A stretch of 64,000 nt of DNA. Origin: Lineus longissimus (lineage: Eukaryota; Nemertea; Pilidiophora; Heteronemertea; Lineidae). Both the position numbers and the translations under genes were made by a program. The DNA lies in assembly GCF_910592395.1 (NCBI RefSeq), contig NC_088308.1, forward strand, positions 19,855,501 through 19,919,500, given 5' to 3'. Position 1 is the stretch's first letter; the number at the start of each line of letters is the position of its first letter. This document shows, piece after piece, positions 49,801 through 61,300 of the stretch. The notes below the pieces were generated by a model. It was not told the DNA's origin. It saw only the letters and a list, made by a program, of their open reading frames with translations, and did no database searches.

Positions 49801-52800
49801 CCAAAATCTCAAAAATGTTTGCATAACCATTTGATTTATTCCATTCCAAACAATACATGTACCAGGACAAAGCGATTGTTCACAACCGGGTCTCATTGTT
49901 ATACCTTCTCAGTATTTTTAGGAGCGGTAATTTTGACCAGGAAATATCCTAATTATTGTAAAATGACATAATCACAATGAGCCAGTTGAGCCATAGTTGA
50001 TTGCAGGGTCATAGGATATAAATTTCCGGCATTGTTCTAGACCAAGCCCCGAATATTATTTTCATTACTGATATCTTGGATGCTGGTGTTATGGTGGTTT
50101 CTGATTTACTGCCCTGCCGCTGATGAAATACTGCGGGAGTGTGTATAAGTGGTGTACTTATTCCTGATTTACTGTTATCAAGTGGCAATTTTCGGATGGA
50201 GGAAAATGTTCAGGTGTAAATGCTTGGCGGCTTCCTATTAACCCTTTCTATAAGAAAGATTATTATTTCAACACCAAGTATAGTTATATTATGGAAGTAA
50301 TTACACGTGGCATGAGTTGACAAAGGAATATTTCTCATTGAATTCACTCAAACCTTGTGTCCAGCACTCCCTGCAGTGAAAAAATATCAAATTGGGATGC
50401 TTATGCTAAGCTGCTGGTGAGATTTCATCAGTAACACATATGATTAATATTGGCAATCAACCTTCCCCCCACCACCACCACCAGCACAACCACCTGGAGA
50501 TGTTTTAAATCAAGGTCTAATCGACGTTTATTACAATATTTTATGGATGGCTGCCTTGGGCATTAACAAGCAGATGGAGAAAATTAAAAATGGAAGGTTT
50601 CTCCAAGACACAAAGGATCGTTAAAGGTCATACCAATATGTGATAAACTATAAGCATGAACCCTTTGAAGACTTACATCATCTTGTCATTGAGAAAAAGT
50701 CTTGTGTATTATACGATACATCCTTGTTTCTAACACACTTATCTTAGCAATGACTCTATTTTAGAAGTATAAGTACACATTTGTGAGCGACATCGTTGAT
50801 TAAAGGACAAAAAAAATCATCATTTAAGTGTAAATTGGTGTTAAAACATGGAAATTTAAATGTTTTAACATAATGACACATTGGCATAATCTTGATCAAT
50901 TAAGTCAGAGGGCCCTGTGTTAAGAGGCTATTAACTAGGGGTATTTATTTTGAGGACATCATCCGGTAATTTAGTTTTCGTGTTGTGTGAAAAGCTCTGT
51001 TGTGACCCCCAGATTTGAAATCTGTTGGAGCTTGTCTTTCAATCAAAGTTCACTTCATCCTAAAAATTCTTGGATAAGTCGTGCGACTTTGTGTGGGCAT
51101 TGAGCTGTTGTAACGCTTGTTTAAGCCAACTTGGAATCAATGGACCTTTAATCTTATTTCACCCTAAGTATTTGAGAGTCACGTAAGTATTAACCAAGGA
51201 TATTGCAAAAACTGAACTCATGCCGTGAAAACTTCATGGGCATGGTCTGTTTCACATCAACAAACTTGACAATTACTGTGAAATAGGGCATGTAGATACA
51301 AAATGTATGTATTCTGGTTTAATGGATAAATGCTGATATGCTAATGCTTTCCCTTGTCATCGTTTCAGGTGAACTGACCAATTATATCTGGGTCCTTTCA
51401 AGAGGCGGAGAGGTGGGCAGGTTTATTTGCTCCTGATCACTATTCGAATGCAAATACCTTCTGAGTGTACAGAGAAAGTGGAGAGTTCATCCTGGAGAGT
51501 TCATCCTCTGACGTGGAGGTAACTATATTCTCGTCATATCAAACCCAATGCCTGGTTAGGAAGGAGCATTGAGGAGTTGCAGTTCAACAACACTGAGTCA
51601 AAATGTCAAAAACTGGCCGGAGCCGTAAGCAGCACACAGCTGAAATATCCATTGCCAGTATTGGCAATTTGGAGGTTATCAGCGAAGAGAATTTCTTGAA
51701 GCGGCTGGAGGGGATGTCGTCATGTGAGGACTGTAAACATGAACGTTCAAAATCAACGCAGTCAAAACACCGAAGACCGGTGAAAAACAAGAAAAAGTTT
51801 CGCCAGCAGAAACAAGCGCGGACCAACTCGCCGATTGTTATTAAGCTGTCCGATACGTTGAAACCGCAGAAGAGTCGGAGGAGAGGTTCGAAGGGTGCAA
51901 AGATGGAGGAGGAAACTGTTACTGTTAACACTACTAGCTCAGGGAATAATAGTAGCAACAGCCTGGAGATGGCTGGCAGCAAATCCGAGAAGAATTTCTC
52001 GGCTATGATCTCAATTTTAGAGAAATGTCACCAGAAGCATTTCTCATCTGAATTTTCTTTGAACTTGAACATGGATAGTTCACTGTGCTCACAAAGCAAT
52101 GTCCTGCTGAATAATACTCGCTCACCTTTACCGCACACGAGGAATACTCCAACTACCCCAAAACAGTTTTTCGTTCTTTCAAATAACGTGGATGTTATTT
52201 GCAATGATTTGTCGGGAAAACCAGGCTCCGTGGTCGGGGGTGATTCTTCATCATTAGTACTAACACATTCTCAGGCAGAAAATGGAGGACCCAACACAAT
52301 ATTAGTGGACAAGGACTTAAGCAGGGATGAGATGAGTCAGCTGGTCGAATACACCACTGGCTTTGCTGTGACTCGTTTTGACTGTATGCAGCTTGATTGT
52401 GCCGATTGCATCTCATGGCCAAGTACTGTTGCAAAGTGTCGTAGCGTGGGGGATCACTTGGATCCTGATGACGATGACACAGACATTAGCAGTGAGAGTT
52501 CTGATGCAACGGATACAGACACTACCACCATTATTTCTACGTCTTTTTCTTCGTCATTGCGGCCATCTGTTTCAGAATCTACATCCTCTTCATCACCTGT
52601 GTCTTCATCGGATGAGCTTAGCTCAACCCCCGCTGAGACGTCCTCTGATAGTGATGAGGACGAAAAACAAGATGTGGTCATTTGTTCTCCAATAACCAAA
52701 CCTAAAACTGCCAAAGCAGAATGTGCTTTGATTACAAAACCGAAAGTCATCAAAACGGCAGCAGTTACAAAACCAAAGACGGTGAAAGCTACTTGCAGTA

Positions 52801-55800
52801 CAAAAACAGTTAGGAAAGAATCAGTAACAGTTTCTACTAAAGGTAATTCAGCTACTCAAGAAAAGCGCAATAAAAAATCGGCCAAGGACAAATCTAAATC
52901 TGCTACACCACAAATCTTTACTATTCAATCTAAAACTGGTGCTGTACAAGGAGACAGTGTCTACATAGACCTTACTGATTGTGATGTGGACATTAGTGTT
53001 TTCTATCATCCAAAACCAACAGAATATGATTGGTGCTATCCATCCTCATCTGCAGCGCCGTGTTACGACGGCTACTGGTACTACCCGCCGATGTCGTACA
53101 CATACTTTCCTTCCTACTACATGCAACCACCTGTCGTGTCAATACCGAGACCACTCTGCGTCCCTCGAGATCAGGATATACTCGCTTCATCAAAGACATG
53201 TATGATCCCAGCTCATGAGATCGAAAACTGTAAGATATTTTCATTTTTTTAATGCTGAACACTTATTTTGATATCTTCCATCGCCCTGCATGATGATGAC
53301 CTTGTAAGATATTTTCCATTTCTTAAAACTTGCTTTCAGATTTGTTGATCCCTCAGCCAAGAGAGAAATTCTGCTGTCGCCCGAACTAAAATAAAATCAT
53401 CCCGGTTGTTCTAAACAAAATCATGCAGTTTGCACAAACTAACTGCTGATGAAATATAGGTATAAACTTAGGGCCAGTTGCTCAATCGGCTTAAGAGGCA
53501 AATGCCATTATTAGCTGAACTGAGTATCTCATTCAGTAAAGTAGCATTTGGATCAATGTCCCTGGTTTGGTCGTAGAGTAACCAGACTTTAGTCAGGTTA
53601 CTCTAAGGTTTGATACAATGTGTGATATGAATAAAGACTAGCAAATGCTTTTACTTCAATTTTGTACAGAAAGGCCTAGAGTAAATGTACATTGAGTTTT
53701 AGATAAAAGCATTTGCTAGTCTTTATTGATATCAGCCATTGATATGTGATCATGAGTAACACCTTGAATCTGGGATGGATTCATTTGATACTGATAGCTT
53801 CCTGGCCTAACACTCCTTGCTTTCCTGTTTTCGCAAATCATCTATTTTCAGGCGTGATTTTCTACCTACATCATTTTCTACCAGCTGATGTTCAGCAATG
53901 TATTTCGGGATAAGCACCTCTTGCCTAATGATAAATGATATATTTCTTCTTCGTCTGCTCTTCTAATCTTAGTCATATAGGACGTACTTACTGCTAAAGA
54001 ATTACGACTATTTTTCTTTCAGAACTGTACTTGGAAAAGCCTCTCCAATTTTCATTCCATATTCTTTTGGTTATGGTTGTTCAATAAACTTTCTTAAATT
54101 TAAGGTGTGAGTTAAAGCTGACAGAAAATTGCAGGTGTAAACTGCACAGGATATCCTCTGTCTCATCTCAAATTTTCTTATTATGCGTAATATTTCTTAG
54201 TATGCCTTATACACAGAAATAGGCTAAATATCTATTGCCGAAACATGTCATCTTCATTCAGTTTATCTCGTTCAAGTGTACCACTATCAACTGACCTTGT
54301 TTTAAAATGTATAGTGGGAGGCGGGTGAGCCAGACAAGACCTCAGGAATTCCGGAAGCAGTGTCTTGGCCTGGTTCCATGATTACGTTTCCTTGTTCCAT
54401 ACTAAATGATATTTACAAGTTGACATCAGACTCGTGGGCTTTTATTCCTAGTAGGCCTTGTACCATGCCATGTTTGGTTTGTAAAGTTCGGCATGACAAT
54501 TTGGCATTAAGGGGAGTGCAGTGAAACAACATTGTGAATAGTGTCGGATTTGCGATACAGAAAGGTTGTGGGTTCATGGCTGACCAGATTTGTAATAGAC
54601 CGTGATATATACCTAAAATACACTCATCCCAGCAAAAAATAGTTTTAAGAAAAATGACCACTCAATACCCCGTTCAAGTAATATTTCAAGGAGAGGTTTG
54701 GAAATTCAATGCTGATGGACGTAAACAACAGTCATTTAGAGCTATGTTTTAATGTCAGAACATTTTGTGGAATTAATTGGATAAAAAAGGTACAGTGTAC
54801 TTTCCTCTTTGACGTCATAAAGTATCATGTTAATTCCGAGAAGAAACCTTGACAATAGCTTTTGTTTTGAAAACACAGCTGGTGATTGGAATATGGTTAT
54901 ACTGAAGTCACCATTATTTCTGTTGTGCTATTTTCATTGATGTTTTGGGGCCGGGGATCAAACATTTGTTTGTGAGGAAAAAAATCAAAAAGAAATGACA
55001 AGACGAGACGTATTTGCTCTTGGTGTCAGAGGTATGTTATTAAGCCCCTCTGACAGTTTAATAATGTCGTGAGAAACCAATGTTTACTACAGCGAATGTG
55101 TGTTTACTATATGTCTCAGTTGTCCCCAAAGAATTGGCACTCATCATGCCTTTCAATGGACAAATTATGCAGTCTTGTGAAAGCAATGCATGATCATGAC
55201 TGTCTTCATGCATGACTGGGTGGATTGTCAAAGGCCCATAGATGTCTTGTCGGGAGAAAAGCTAAAGGTGTGTTTTGGTGATAATCTATTGTGATGATGA
55301 AACATTCCGTCTCTACTTGTATAGCTTGTGAAAACTTGATAATCTAGCATTGAATAAGTTTGTTTTGGCTGACAGTATTTCTTTTGGGTGCTGCCCGACC
55401 TGGAAGAAGCCATTAACTTTATCCAGGAAAATGTAGTCGAGTTTAAAGTCTCTTTGTCTAACAATCATTTAGAATACATCATTTTGTTTCTGACAACTTG
55501 TGACTCTAATGTTGGTAAAACAAGCTGAACAATACATTTGGGTCAAAGCAATTCCAGTTGGACAAAATTCAAGGTGAAACCATTTTCAAATTCTCATTTA
55601 TATCCAAAATTATGCTTGCACTTGATACCCCAGGAAATAGGTTTAAGTGGGCAGGAACAAGGCCTATTTTTTCATAGGTGTTGAAAGTCCTACAATTTTT
55701 ACTTAGAAATCCTGGTTTGGTTTGATAACCACCTGATTGTCCTTTGCTCCATCAACCCCCATCCTATTGTTGTAACCGGAGCCTATGACAAGTGGAAAAT

Positions 55801-58365
55801 GATTCAAAGATTGTAGGTTATCGGTACAAGAAATATTTGATGGTAATGATCAGCAGATTCCTCCCTCTCACTCCTGATATGATACAACATCCATTTGAGT
55901 TTGACGGTATGCCAATGCATGTCGGCCATTTTGGAAAGTGCTGGTGCCTGAACCTCTTGTGTCTTATTAAAAAATAAGATCAATATTGATTGATTGATCG
56001 TCTCCAACAATTTTTTTATTTTGATGAGGGCAGACCTACTTTTGCGGTTCATGGACTATGAAGGTCTTAGATTTACACTCATTTGTTCCGATCTCAAATA
56101 AGTCTGTTTTTAATGGGTTATCGCTTAAAAATAACCTAATCGATCTATTTTAGGGCATCCACTTCCAAGTCACTCTCGATGACATGGAGCCTTCGAAAGT
56201 TTTCTAAAGAGTCCTTTCATGCCACGTATGCCTAAAATTGGTGACCTCATTGCATCATGCAGTCATTGCTATTCTTTGATACATGTCATAAGTTTGTTAT
56301 GAACAGACGCCATTGCAATATCACATTCAAAATGGTGGACCTAATGAGCCGGCTGTTAAGGTTTATTGTTTTAAAAGATAAAAGAATATGATTTCAAATT
56401 CAAAATGATATTTTGGTGCCTGGACAGCTTACAATTGTTATATATGAAGTGATGTACTTGTCTACGTGAAATCAGTGATATTCTATTATACATGTTCATT
56501 GCATGTTCCTTTGGGTGGGGCTTAGCAGGCTATCAAAACTTTTATTTGAATCTCATGTTATTCCTTCAGGCAATGGAGGTCACAAACTATATTCAATAAT
56601 TCGTACTTTATTTCATTGCATGAAAGTGGATGAATATTTAATTCAACTCTATTGGTACTTGTTATAGTACATAAAATCCCCTCAGCAATTTCTGGATGTT
56701 TTCAGTATAATCCCAGTCCAACTCAGTTTGGTGTGCTCAGTCCGCAAGCATAATTAGAACGCTCCTAAAGCAAAAAAGTTCTAACCATGCAGTAAATTGA
56801 ACCGTCTCAAAAAGTGGTGAGTTACTGAATCAAAGTGGCTGGTGGGTGAGGTAGAGTCAATGATTTGTGTATTGGTCACTTAGTGTCAAGCTTGTGTGCT
56901 CTCTTCAAGGGTACTAGATGCCTCACATTGATCAACAGGAGAAATCCATTAGAATGTTTGCTCTTCGGGGTTGGAGTTTGAGGTGAAGTTGATTAGAGGA
57001 GTTGCTGGTCGCTGTTTGCAGAAAGATATGACTATAAATTGCTACAAGCAGGTTAAAATTGTGGCAAGACTTGGAGCTGGATGCTGGGTCATCTTAAGCC
57101 TAATCCATACTCTAACGCAAGGCACGTCAGTGTCCAGTTTTGAATCGTGTATCAGATACCGACGCAAGTATATATATAGTTCTATACATCGACGTCAACA
57201 TTTAGAAAATTGGAAACTGATATTTTCATGTTAAAGCTGAGCGAGGTTCTGAAGATTCAAATTCTGCCACTGGGACTCCAATCGAAGGCCGCAATGCTGA
57301 TCGCTCTTGATTAGATTGATGTGTCAGTCTTATTTATTGGCTTCGATTCCAAGAACCATTATATCGTCACAACATCCCGCCGGCCCTGGGGGTTGTTTAC
57401 CTTGGGACACGTCCGAGGCACGCACTAAATTTTTTCCGCCGTCCCTTCCAGTTCATGGAATTCCATCGAACATTATCCGAAATCAGTCCTTTCAACCAGC
57501 AAGCGCAATCGGCTGCAACCGAAGCATTGCCACAAAAATCAATTTAGCCTGGTATGGTGACTGTGGAAAACAGTGGAGTAACCATGGCAATGGGTTGCTT
57601 GGGCAGAAACCTCGTAAGGTACTCCCACGTCAAATGGCCCTTGTTTTGATGGGTTAGGTTACCATGCCAGGACATTAACGTACTGTTGTCTCTGAAACAG
57701 TGAGTATCATTTACTTTGCATTGTCAAGCTAACATCATTGAATCAGTTGCAGTCATCATGTTTTAAACATTTTGTTTTAGATTGCATGTATCGATTAGCT
57801 AAAGACCCATATCATTGAACCTTGAGAAGACCATAGATCTAGTACAGGTGACAGTTTTATATCAGTGCATCATGGAACCATCATGGAACCATCATGGTCT
57901 TGAATCTCCTTCAGTGATCATAATAACCATCTTACATGTATCTTTCTTGACCTGGTGATCAGCATACCCTGAGCCTGAGTATTGCATGGCGTTTCCATTG
58001 GCATCGCAGTATCTATACCCCCAAAGCTATCAAGGAACTGAAATGGTACAATCCTGGACTTGACGATGATTATAGTCCAGGCATGAACAGCTGTATTTCT
58101 ATAACTGACCTTGACATTTTCTCTTTGCAGTCACTTTTGTCCAGCTAAACAGTATTGGCAACATTATGCTGATCACAGTCTTACCGCATTAATTTCATTG
58201 GCATCTTTCTCTTTCAGTCTGCTGCATGTCGATTATCTCCTGAAAATAGGAATGAAATCTGTCATGTTTTTGACCATTTTCCCTTTCTCTTTACAGTCAC
58301 TGCTACCCAACCTGCCCAAAGACCATGGATTCCCTTGGCACACCCTGAAAGAAATCGCCCAACAG
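37851..58365 (+). CDS. CNOT6: CCR4-NOT deadenylase subunit 6 (CNOT6/CNOT6L), N-terminal part
   Basis: Coding exons are 37851-37968, 38849-39109, 39424-39522, an 18-base microexon at 39872-39889 and 58297-58365, all GT-AG and phase-matched. The gene continues beyond the window. The protein starts MPKEKDKYQPPNPRRTYTIM, very close to vertebrate CNOT6. Leucine-rich repeats follow (LTSLYLNDNNLMRLP, LTYLDLSANKLRSLP, LRELLLNNNYLRVLP), then FQLQTLGLTGNPLSPEIL and the linker QRPWIPLAHPERNRPT. The family is the Ccr4-type Mg-dependent poly(A) exonuclease of the CCR4-NOT complex, with the LRR docking onto CNOT1/CAF1. The catalytic endonuclease/exonuclease/phosphatase domain is not in this window; I looked for the conserved MCYNVLCDKYATRQ stretch and did not find it. 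The intron from 39890 to 58296 is about 18.4 kb and contains another ORF. Confidence 0.9.
39872..39889 (+). CDS. CNOT6: Probable 18-base CNOT6 microexon
   Basis: TATCTCATCATACAGATG is bounded by ATTTCAG and GTATGT. With the single T left by the previous exon it encodes LSHHTD, then V across the next junction. Skipping it keeps the frame and gives F instead. Vertebrate CNOT6 has a short optional insert (SGTAKR-like) at the same place, which CNOT6L lacks. Position, phase and length agree, but splicing is unproven. Confidence 0.6.
42045..42147. repeat. Tandem duplication, about 57-base period
   Basis: TTTACCGTTATAT...CTGTAA.TGAG.AACTAATCACAGTGG occurs twice in a row, with small differences. It is a local duplication inside the CNOT6 intron. 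Confidence 0.8.
43206..43311. repeat. Tandem duplication, 53-base period
   Basis: CATGGTAGTTAAGCGATGGG through CTGTGCCTCGTT is repeated almost exactly, so the duplication is recent. No gene is affected. Confidence 0.85.
45573..45600. repeat. Poly-C plus CA microsatellite
   Basis: A run of about 15 C is followed directly by about nine CA units. This is a simple-sequence tract, prone to length variation. Confidence 0.9.
46901..51602 (+). promoter_or_regulatory. Possible 5' UTR introns and exons of the 51603 ORF
   Basis: A good donor (ATAGGAG/GTGAGTGC) is at about 46911. Acceptor- and donor-like pairs at 51363-51369 (TTTCAG/GTGAACTG) and 51519 (GACGTGGAG/GTAACT) could define non-coding leader exons before the ATG at 51603. 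These are signal matches only, and an internal promoter is not located. The rest is AT-rich intron-like sequence with an 87-base tandem duplication at 49685-49860. Confidence 0.3.
49685..49860. repeat. Tandem duplication, 87-base period
   Basis: CTCTTTTGTGTCTTCTTCC through TTCCATTCCAAACAA occurs twice nearly identically. It creates an internally repeated minus-strand frame that I do not regard as a gene. Confidence 0.9.
51603..53252 (+). CDS. Unrecognised Ser/Lys-rich protein exon nested in the CNOT6 intron
   Basis: A 549-codon open frame starts at an ATG in good context (CAAAATGTC). I do not recognise the family. Visible features are a basic N-terminus (about 1-100), an FLKRLEGMSSCEDCKHE segment (about 32-48), an acidic/Ser-rich stretch (about 290-350) and a repeated TKPK module (about 360-400). 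A VYIDLTD motif (about 452-458) resembles a SUMO-interaction motif, and an aromatic/Pro-rich region (about 475-515) is rich in YYPP-type words. There is no signal peptide or membrane segment; nuclear location is likely from the basic clusters. The last six codons probably are intron, because AACT/GTAAGA at 53229/53230 is a good donor leaving phase 1. That phase equals the entry phase of the CNOT6 exon at 58297, so this could be an alternative 5' exon of CNOT6 or a separate nested gene. Codon use looks genuinely coding over its whole length. Confidence 0.72.
   Translation: MSKTGRSRKQHTAEISIASIGNLEVISEENFLKRLEGMSSCEDCKHERSKSTQSKHRRPVKNKKKFRQQKQARTNSPIVIKLSDTLKPQKSRRRGSKGAKMEEETVTVNTTSSGNNSSNSLEMAGSKSEKNFSAMISILEKCHQKHFSSEFSLNLNMDSSLCSQSNVLLNNTRSPLPHTRNTPTTPKQFFVLSNNVDVICNDLSGKPGSVVGGDSSSLVLTHSQAENGGPNTILVDKDLSRDEMSQLVEYTTGFAVTRFDCMQLDCADCISWPSTVAKCRSVGDHLDPDDDDTDISSESSDATDTDTTTIISTSFSSSLRPSVSESTSSSSPVSSSDELSSTPAETSSDSDEDEKQDVVICSPITKPKTAKAECALITKPKVIKTAAVTKPKTVKATCSTKTVRKESVTVSTKGNSATQEKRNKKSAKDKSKSATPQIFTIQSKTGAVQGDSVYIDLTDCDVDISVFYHPKPTEYDWCYPSSSAAPCYDGYWYYPPMSYTYFPSYYMQPPVVSIPRPLCVPRDQDILASSKTCMIPAHEIENCKIFSFF
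53624..53733. repeat. 110-base hairpin with near-perfect 30-bp arms
   Basis: GATATGAATAAAGACTAGCA at the left end is inverted at the right end as TGCTAGTCTTTATTGATATC, with the pairing continuing through AATGCTTTTA. Inner bases (TTCAATTTTGTACA and TGTACATTGAG) pair partly, leaving a loop of roughly 17. It could be a small inverted-repeat transposon or a microRNA-type precursor. Confidence 0.6.
53734..58296. other. CNOT6 intron, middle part: no gene recognised
   Basis: The sequence is intron-like and AT-rich. Short frames lack motifs. Near the right end, decoy acceptors (CTCTTTGCAG/TCACTTTTG at about 58130 and CTTTCAG at about 58218) precede the true CNOT6 acceptor at 58295-58296. Confidence 0.5.
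58297..58365 (+). CDS. CNOT6: CNOT6 exon encoding the LRR-catalytic linker
   Basis: CTTTACAG precedes and CAG/GTGAGT follows this 69-base exon. In the CNOT6 phase it encodes TATQPAQRPWIPLAHPERNR then PT. This matches the RxWI...ERDR(I/T)xPT linker that vertebrate CNOT6/CNOT6L place just before the catalytic domain. In another frame it reads LPNLPKDHGFPWH, which matches nothing I know. Confidence 0.85.
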
Positions 58366-61300
58366 GTGAGTCTTGTTAGATGACCAAATGAGTCTATTCA
58401 GATAGTGAATCATATCCACTTTTGCTCTGGCACTCCTGATATGAAAAACACACCCAAGAGAACACCCAAATTTATAAATGAAATTGGCCAAATTCGAAGC
58501 CAGTGGATTGGCCTATATTGTACCATATAAATCGCAGTGATATGCACTCCTTTGTAAGAGCGAATGAGACAGGAGACAGAGTGCAGAGTGATAAGCATCG
58601 AGACATCATGAAAGAAATCTCAGCCAGCACAAAGTTGCCAGGAGAAATGTGAGCTTCTTAGTGTCGATAGAGTGAGATTCCTCTGCTAATAGAGTTTGCT
58701 GGTATGATTAGGCCGTTGTCAATAAAACGGGATGAGACCCGAGCTGTCTCCTTCGGCACCCCTGAGATTTGTGATTTCATGAGGTTCGTACACAAACTTC
58801 AGCGGCGGCCATGATTGGTCTATTGTCCACGTCCTATTCCTGCCCTGATCTATACTCCCGGGCCGGCCATCAATCCACGAAGAGATCCAGACCAGGACAT
58901 TCCAACCTTTCTTTATTACAGACAGTCAATTTCATTTATTCAGCCTCGGATATAAATGCTTGTATGTGCGGCAAAGGAATCTTTGTTGCTGTTACTGTAG
59001 CTGCTCAAATGCGTCTGGTTGGTGATTGCACTTATTTACCACATATTTAATTGTGAAGATTTATGCTGATTGAACTGACGCAATAGCGTATCTGATTGGT
59101 AAATTGCGAGCCAAATCGTAAAATTGAGCGGCCATTTCTTCATTGAGTGCATGATTGATTGAGTTGACCAGAAGAATCATCCCAGGGGCCTGAGAATGTT
59201 TAACCTGAACGATTATTTCCGGGAAATTGTGGTAGAATTATCAATGAAATGGAGCAAGTAAATCGCGAATAAATCACTTTGGATGAAAAAAACCCAAAAG
59301 ATTACGAAAAAGAAAGCTTTTGGGTGTTGATATCAGTGGCTTATGGATGTTGAATCAAATTTGGCAAATGAAGTAGCTGAGTTCCCTCGGTTAGATGATT
59401 GCCCCATCCTCATGGGGGATTCATAAGGTGACTAATGTTGTCTGGCTTTTAAGAATTCCACAAAGAAATCATGAGTGTTAATGAGTAAGGACTTTTGAAT
59501 ACACCCTGAGTGGGTCCAGTCTGATACCTACATGAATTATGTCAGATTTTCTCTGTAACGGTAACTGGACTGCAGGGTCAGAGGTAATTGGGCTGCAGGG
59601 TCAGACAAGTCTGACGTGTGAACGCTTTGATCTGTTGTTTATCCTAGCTTTCGAAAATGTTCGCCATTTCCCGATGGCAATTATTCCTGCATCGATTGGT
59701 ATGAAAATGTGTGCCATTTGAAAAATTAGCCATTATGGTATGTTGAAGGAAGCTCAGAGAGTTTGCCTGCCATACCAAAGCAGAACTCTTCAAATATTTG
59801 CAGAATTTGTTGATGTTTGTTTTGGATGGATGTTGGGCAAAATAACCATTATCCTTTGTAAATTAGCTGTTGGCTGAAGCTTTATTGAGAGGGTTCTCGC
59901 CCAAAGTCACATAACATGAGAATGGGTGTTTTGTAAAACGAATCATGTTGTAAACAAGTGCTAATGTCGTAGCGATATTTGTTCTTTTTCACTCCGGCTT
60001 TGGATGGAGTGATAATATTGGCACTGCTACACAAATAATGTGTTCAATAAAATTCTAGCACTTGGATTGTTGGGGTCGGGTGAGTCCGCGGGTGAAGGTG
60101 CTTGGTCACAAGCATCGTCAATTGTCAATTTGAGAAGCGAGGTTTTACATCATCACGGCCACGGGTATGAAAAATATGAAAAAAGGTAACTGATGATTGA
60201 TTGCAACCAGGTTTCATACCTGGCTCTTTGACCTAATCGTTTCTCCGAAGAGCTGTGATATAAATGTAATTGATGACACTATAAGAGCGGACTGAAATTC
60301 AGCTAATGATCGAGTCCGACACTATCTTTTGACAACCACCACATTTCTTAGGTTTGTTGCTTTTGCCAGATAGGAAATGGGAACCATTTTCTATGATGAA
60401 CTATTTAAAAATCAAGCTCTTTTTCTGACTCCCTCAGTTTAATATTGCTGCATTTTCTATCATTTAAGGCAGCATGGTGCGGGCTCATCATGGATATTGG
60501 CTCATGCCCAACTGACTGATCTTCATACATGTCCATTGGGTGATGGAGCACATGGAGTAAACTAATGGCATCTATTGATTTAGATGGAGACCGCATGCAA
60601 ATGAGTCGGGTGATCTGGGCTGCATGGACGATTAAGTGTCCTTCAGTTTGCGGTGAACGATTCTTGGGTGCCGTTGCTAAGGCAAGCGGTTAATCCGTCT
60701 GAGCATCAGCAGTTTGAGAAAGAGTGAGTCTGGCGGCATCTTTAGTGCAAAAACTAGCAGTTGGCACATCTCTGTTAAGATTTAGTGATGTGGTTGTCTC
60801 AAATAGGTTGCCGAGATAAAATGCCTTGGATGGTTGATAAGAGACCAAGCCATCAAGCTTATGTACCAGGATATCGCAGGCAGGTTATTGCCGCTAAATT
60901 ATAAGAGCTTGCCTTACATATTTTTTGCTAACAGCGCTTTCAGTGCCGAATAATCACAACAAATAAACTTCTAATCACTGAGAAGTGACGTCGTGACGTC
61001 ATGGTATAATGTTGTTGCATTGTTACCTTGATTGTGTCATGTGTGCAGTCACCACTCTCATCAAACAACATGCAATTTGTCACATGCCCCTAGGTTTATT
61101 GGCCCCTTTTGGCACCCTGGATCCTGTCGTTGGGCCTTGAACAAAAGTGGCAAGCCCGGAATCGCCTGCTTATAAAAAGACATGGGATTGAAATGATGAG
61201 ATGAAACTGTTGCACCACAAATCTTCCTATTTTTCTCTGGAACAGCGGAAGCCACTGTAAAGTACCAAAGATTGTTAATTACAAGACTTACATAGAAAAA

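Noticed and set aside
49553-49870. 105-codon minus-strand frame with an internal repeat
   Set aside because: The internal repeat is simply the 87-base tandem DNA duplication, and no other coding sign is present.
58111-58383. Alternative CNOT6 acceptor near 58130 and the longer plus-strand frame around it
   Set aside because: Splicing there leads to a stop after about 20 codons and does not match the CNOT6 linker, whereas the acceptor at 58295-58296 does.
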